From Alphaproteobacteria bacterium (lineage in GTDB: Bacteria > Pseudomonadota > Alphaproteobacteria > Micropepsales > Micropepsaceae): a DNA stretch of 6,007 nt. The stretch covers positions 33,582 to 39,588 of the forward strand of contig PKWC01000229.1 in the NCBI GenBank assembly GCA_003131925.1. The letters run 5' to 3'. Both the position numbers and the translations under genes were made by a program. Below the pieces are notes generated by a model. The model worked only from the letters and a program-made list of their open reading frames with translations, ran no database searches and was not told where the DNA came from. Below are positions 5,825 through 6,007 of the stretch, piece after piece (the first letter of the stretch is position 1; each line of letters begins with the position of its first letter).

Positions 5825-6007
5825 ATGGGGCTTGATGCAACCTGGAATCTTGTCGGCATTCCCACCGACGCGCGGGATGCCGCGCGCGCGGCCGCCCTCA
5901 GGGAAGGCCTCTCCATCGGAGATTGGCTCACACGGCGGATTCTGAGAAGTTTTTCCGAACTCAATTTCCATGAGCAGGAAGAAAGTTTCGATCGTCTCAG
6001 CGACCGG
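5825..6007 (+). CDS. PodJ-like / Sel1-type polarity protein N-terminus (partial)
   Basis: The first 61 codons of a gene are present and the frame is open to the window edge. GAGG (5816-5819) sits 5 nt before the ATG. The product has a short Trp-containing lead, TWNLVGIPTDARDAARAAA (6-24), then LREGLSIGDWLTRRI (25-39). This matches, from memory, the N-terminal pattern of PodJ and related Sel1/SPOR-type proteins of alphaproteobacteria, in which an Ala/Arg-rich helix is followed by GxxxGEWLN-like residues. Those proteins continue with coiled coils, a membrane segment and Sel1 repeats, and mark a cell pole. An acidic stretch (HEQEESFDRLSDR) follows here, and the diagnostic later domains lie beyond the window. 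The coding call is good; the family call is moderate. Confidence 0.7.
   Translation, partial: MGLDATWNLVGIPTDARDAARAAALREGLSIGDWLTRRILRSFSELNFHEQEESFDRLSDR

Noticed and set aside
4309..5964. Long open frame of 551 codons on the - strand
   Set aside because: It lies opposite the S9 peptidase catalytic domain, which has every expected motif on the + strand. The antisense product is low in recognisable structure and rich in Arg, His and Ala.

Overview
The window is GC-rich DNA with the look of an alphaproteobacterium, most likely a member of the Hyphomicrobiales (Rhizobiales). The basis is protein-level resemblance (a PodJ-like N-terminus at the right edge, a cytochrome oxidase subunit II of alphaproteobacterial type) and a CCCCTCTCCC-type palindromic intergenic repeat of a kind common in that order. 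No genus can be named from sequence alone. All credible genes lie on the + strand. No tRNA, rRNA, CRISPR array or transposase gene is visible.

Layout. Positions 1-84 may be the tail of an upstream gene. 94-792 encodes a membrane-anchored cytochrome oxidase subunit II-like protein whose CuA site is incomplete: the first His ligand is Tyr and the Met ligand is Lys. A strong GC hairpin (800-845) follows. 874-2094 encodes an exported protein of unknown function with propeller-like segments. The gap after it (2095-2279) is almost entirely a 182-bp palindromic MITE-like element (2099-2280), which touches the start codon of the next gene. 2280-3458 encodes a YcaQ/AlkX-type DNA glycosylase with its QxD motif. 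After 49 nt, 3508-5664 encodes an exported S9 prolyl-oligopeptidase-family serine peptidase with an intact Ser/Asp/His triad. A 160-nt regulatory gap with a possible CtrA-like box leads into a gene cut by the window edge (5825-6007), whose N-terminus resembles PodJ-type polarity proteins.

The genes do not form an obvious single pathway. The respiratory protein and the exported unknown protein are separated by a hairpin. The glycosylase and the peptidase are close enough to share a transcript but have no known functional tie. The most notable points are the altered CuA site, and the repeat element that fills one intergenic gap and now forms the leader, and probably the ribosome-binding region, of the glycosylase gene.
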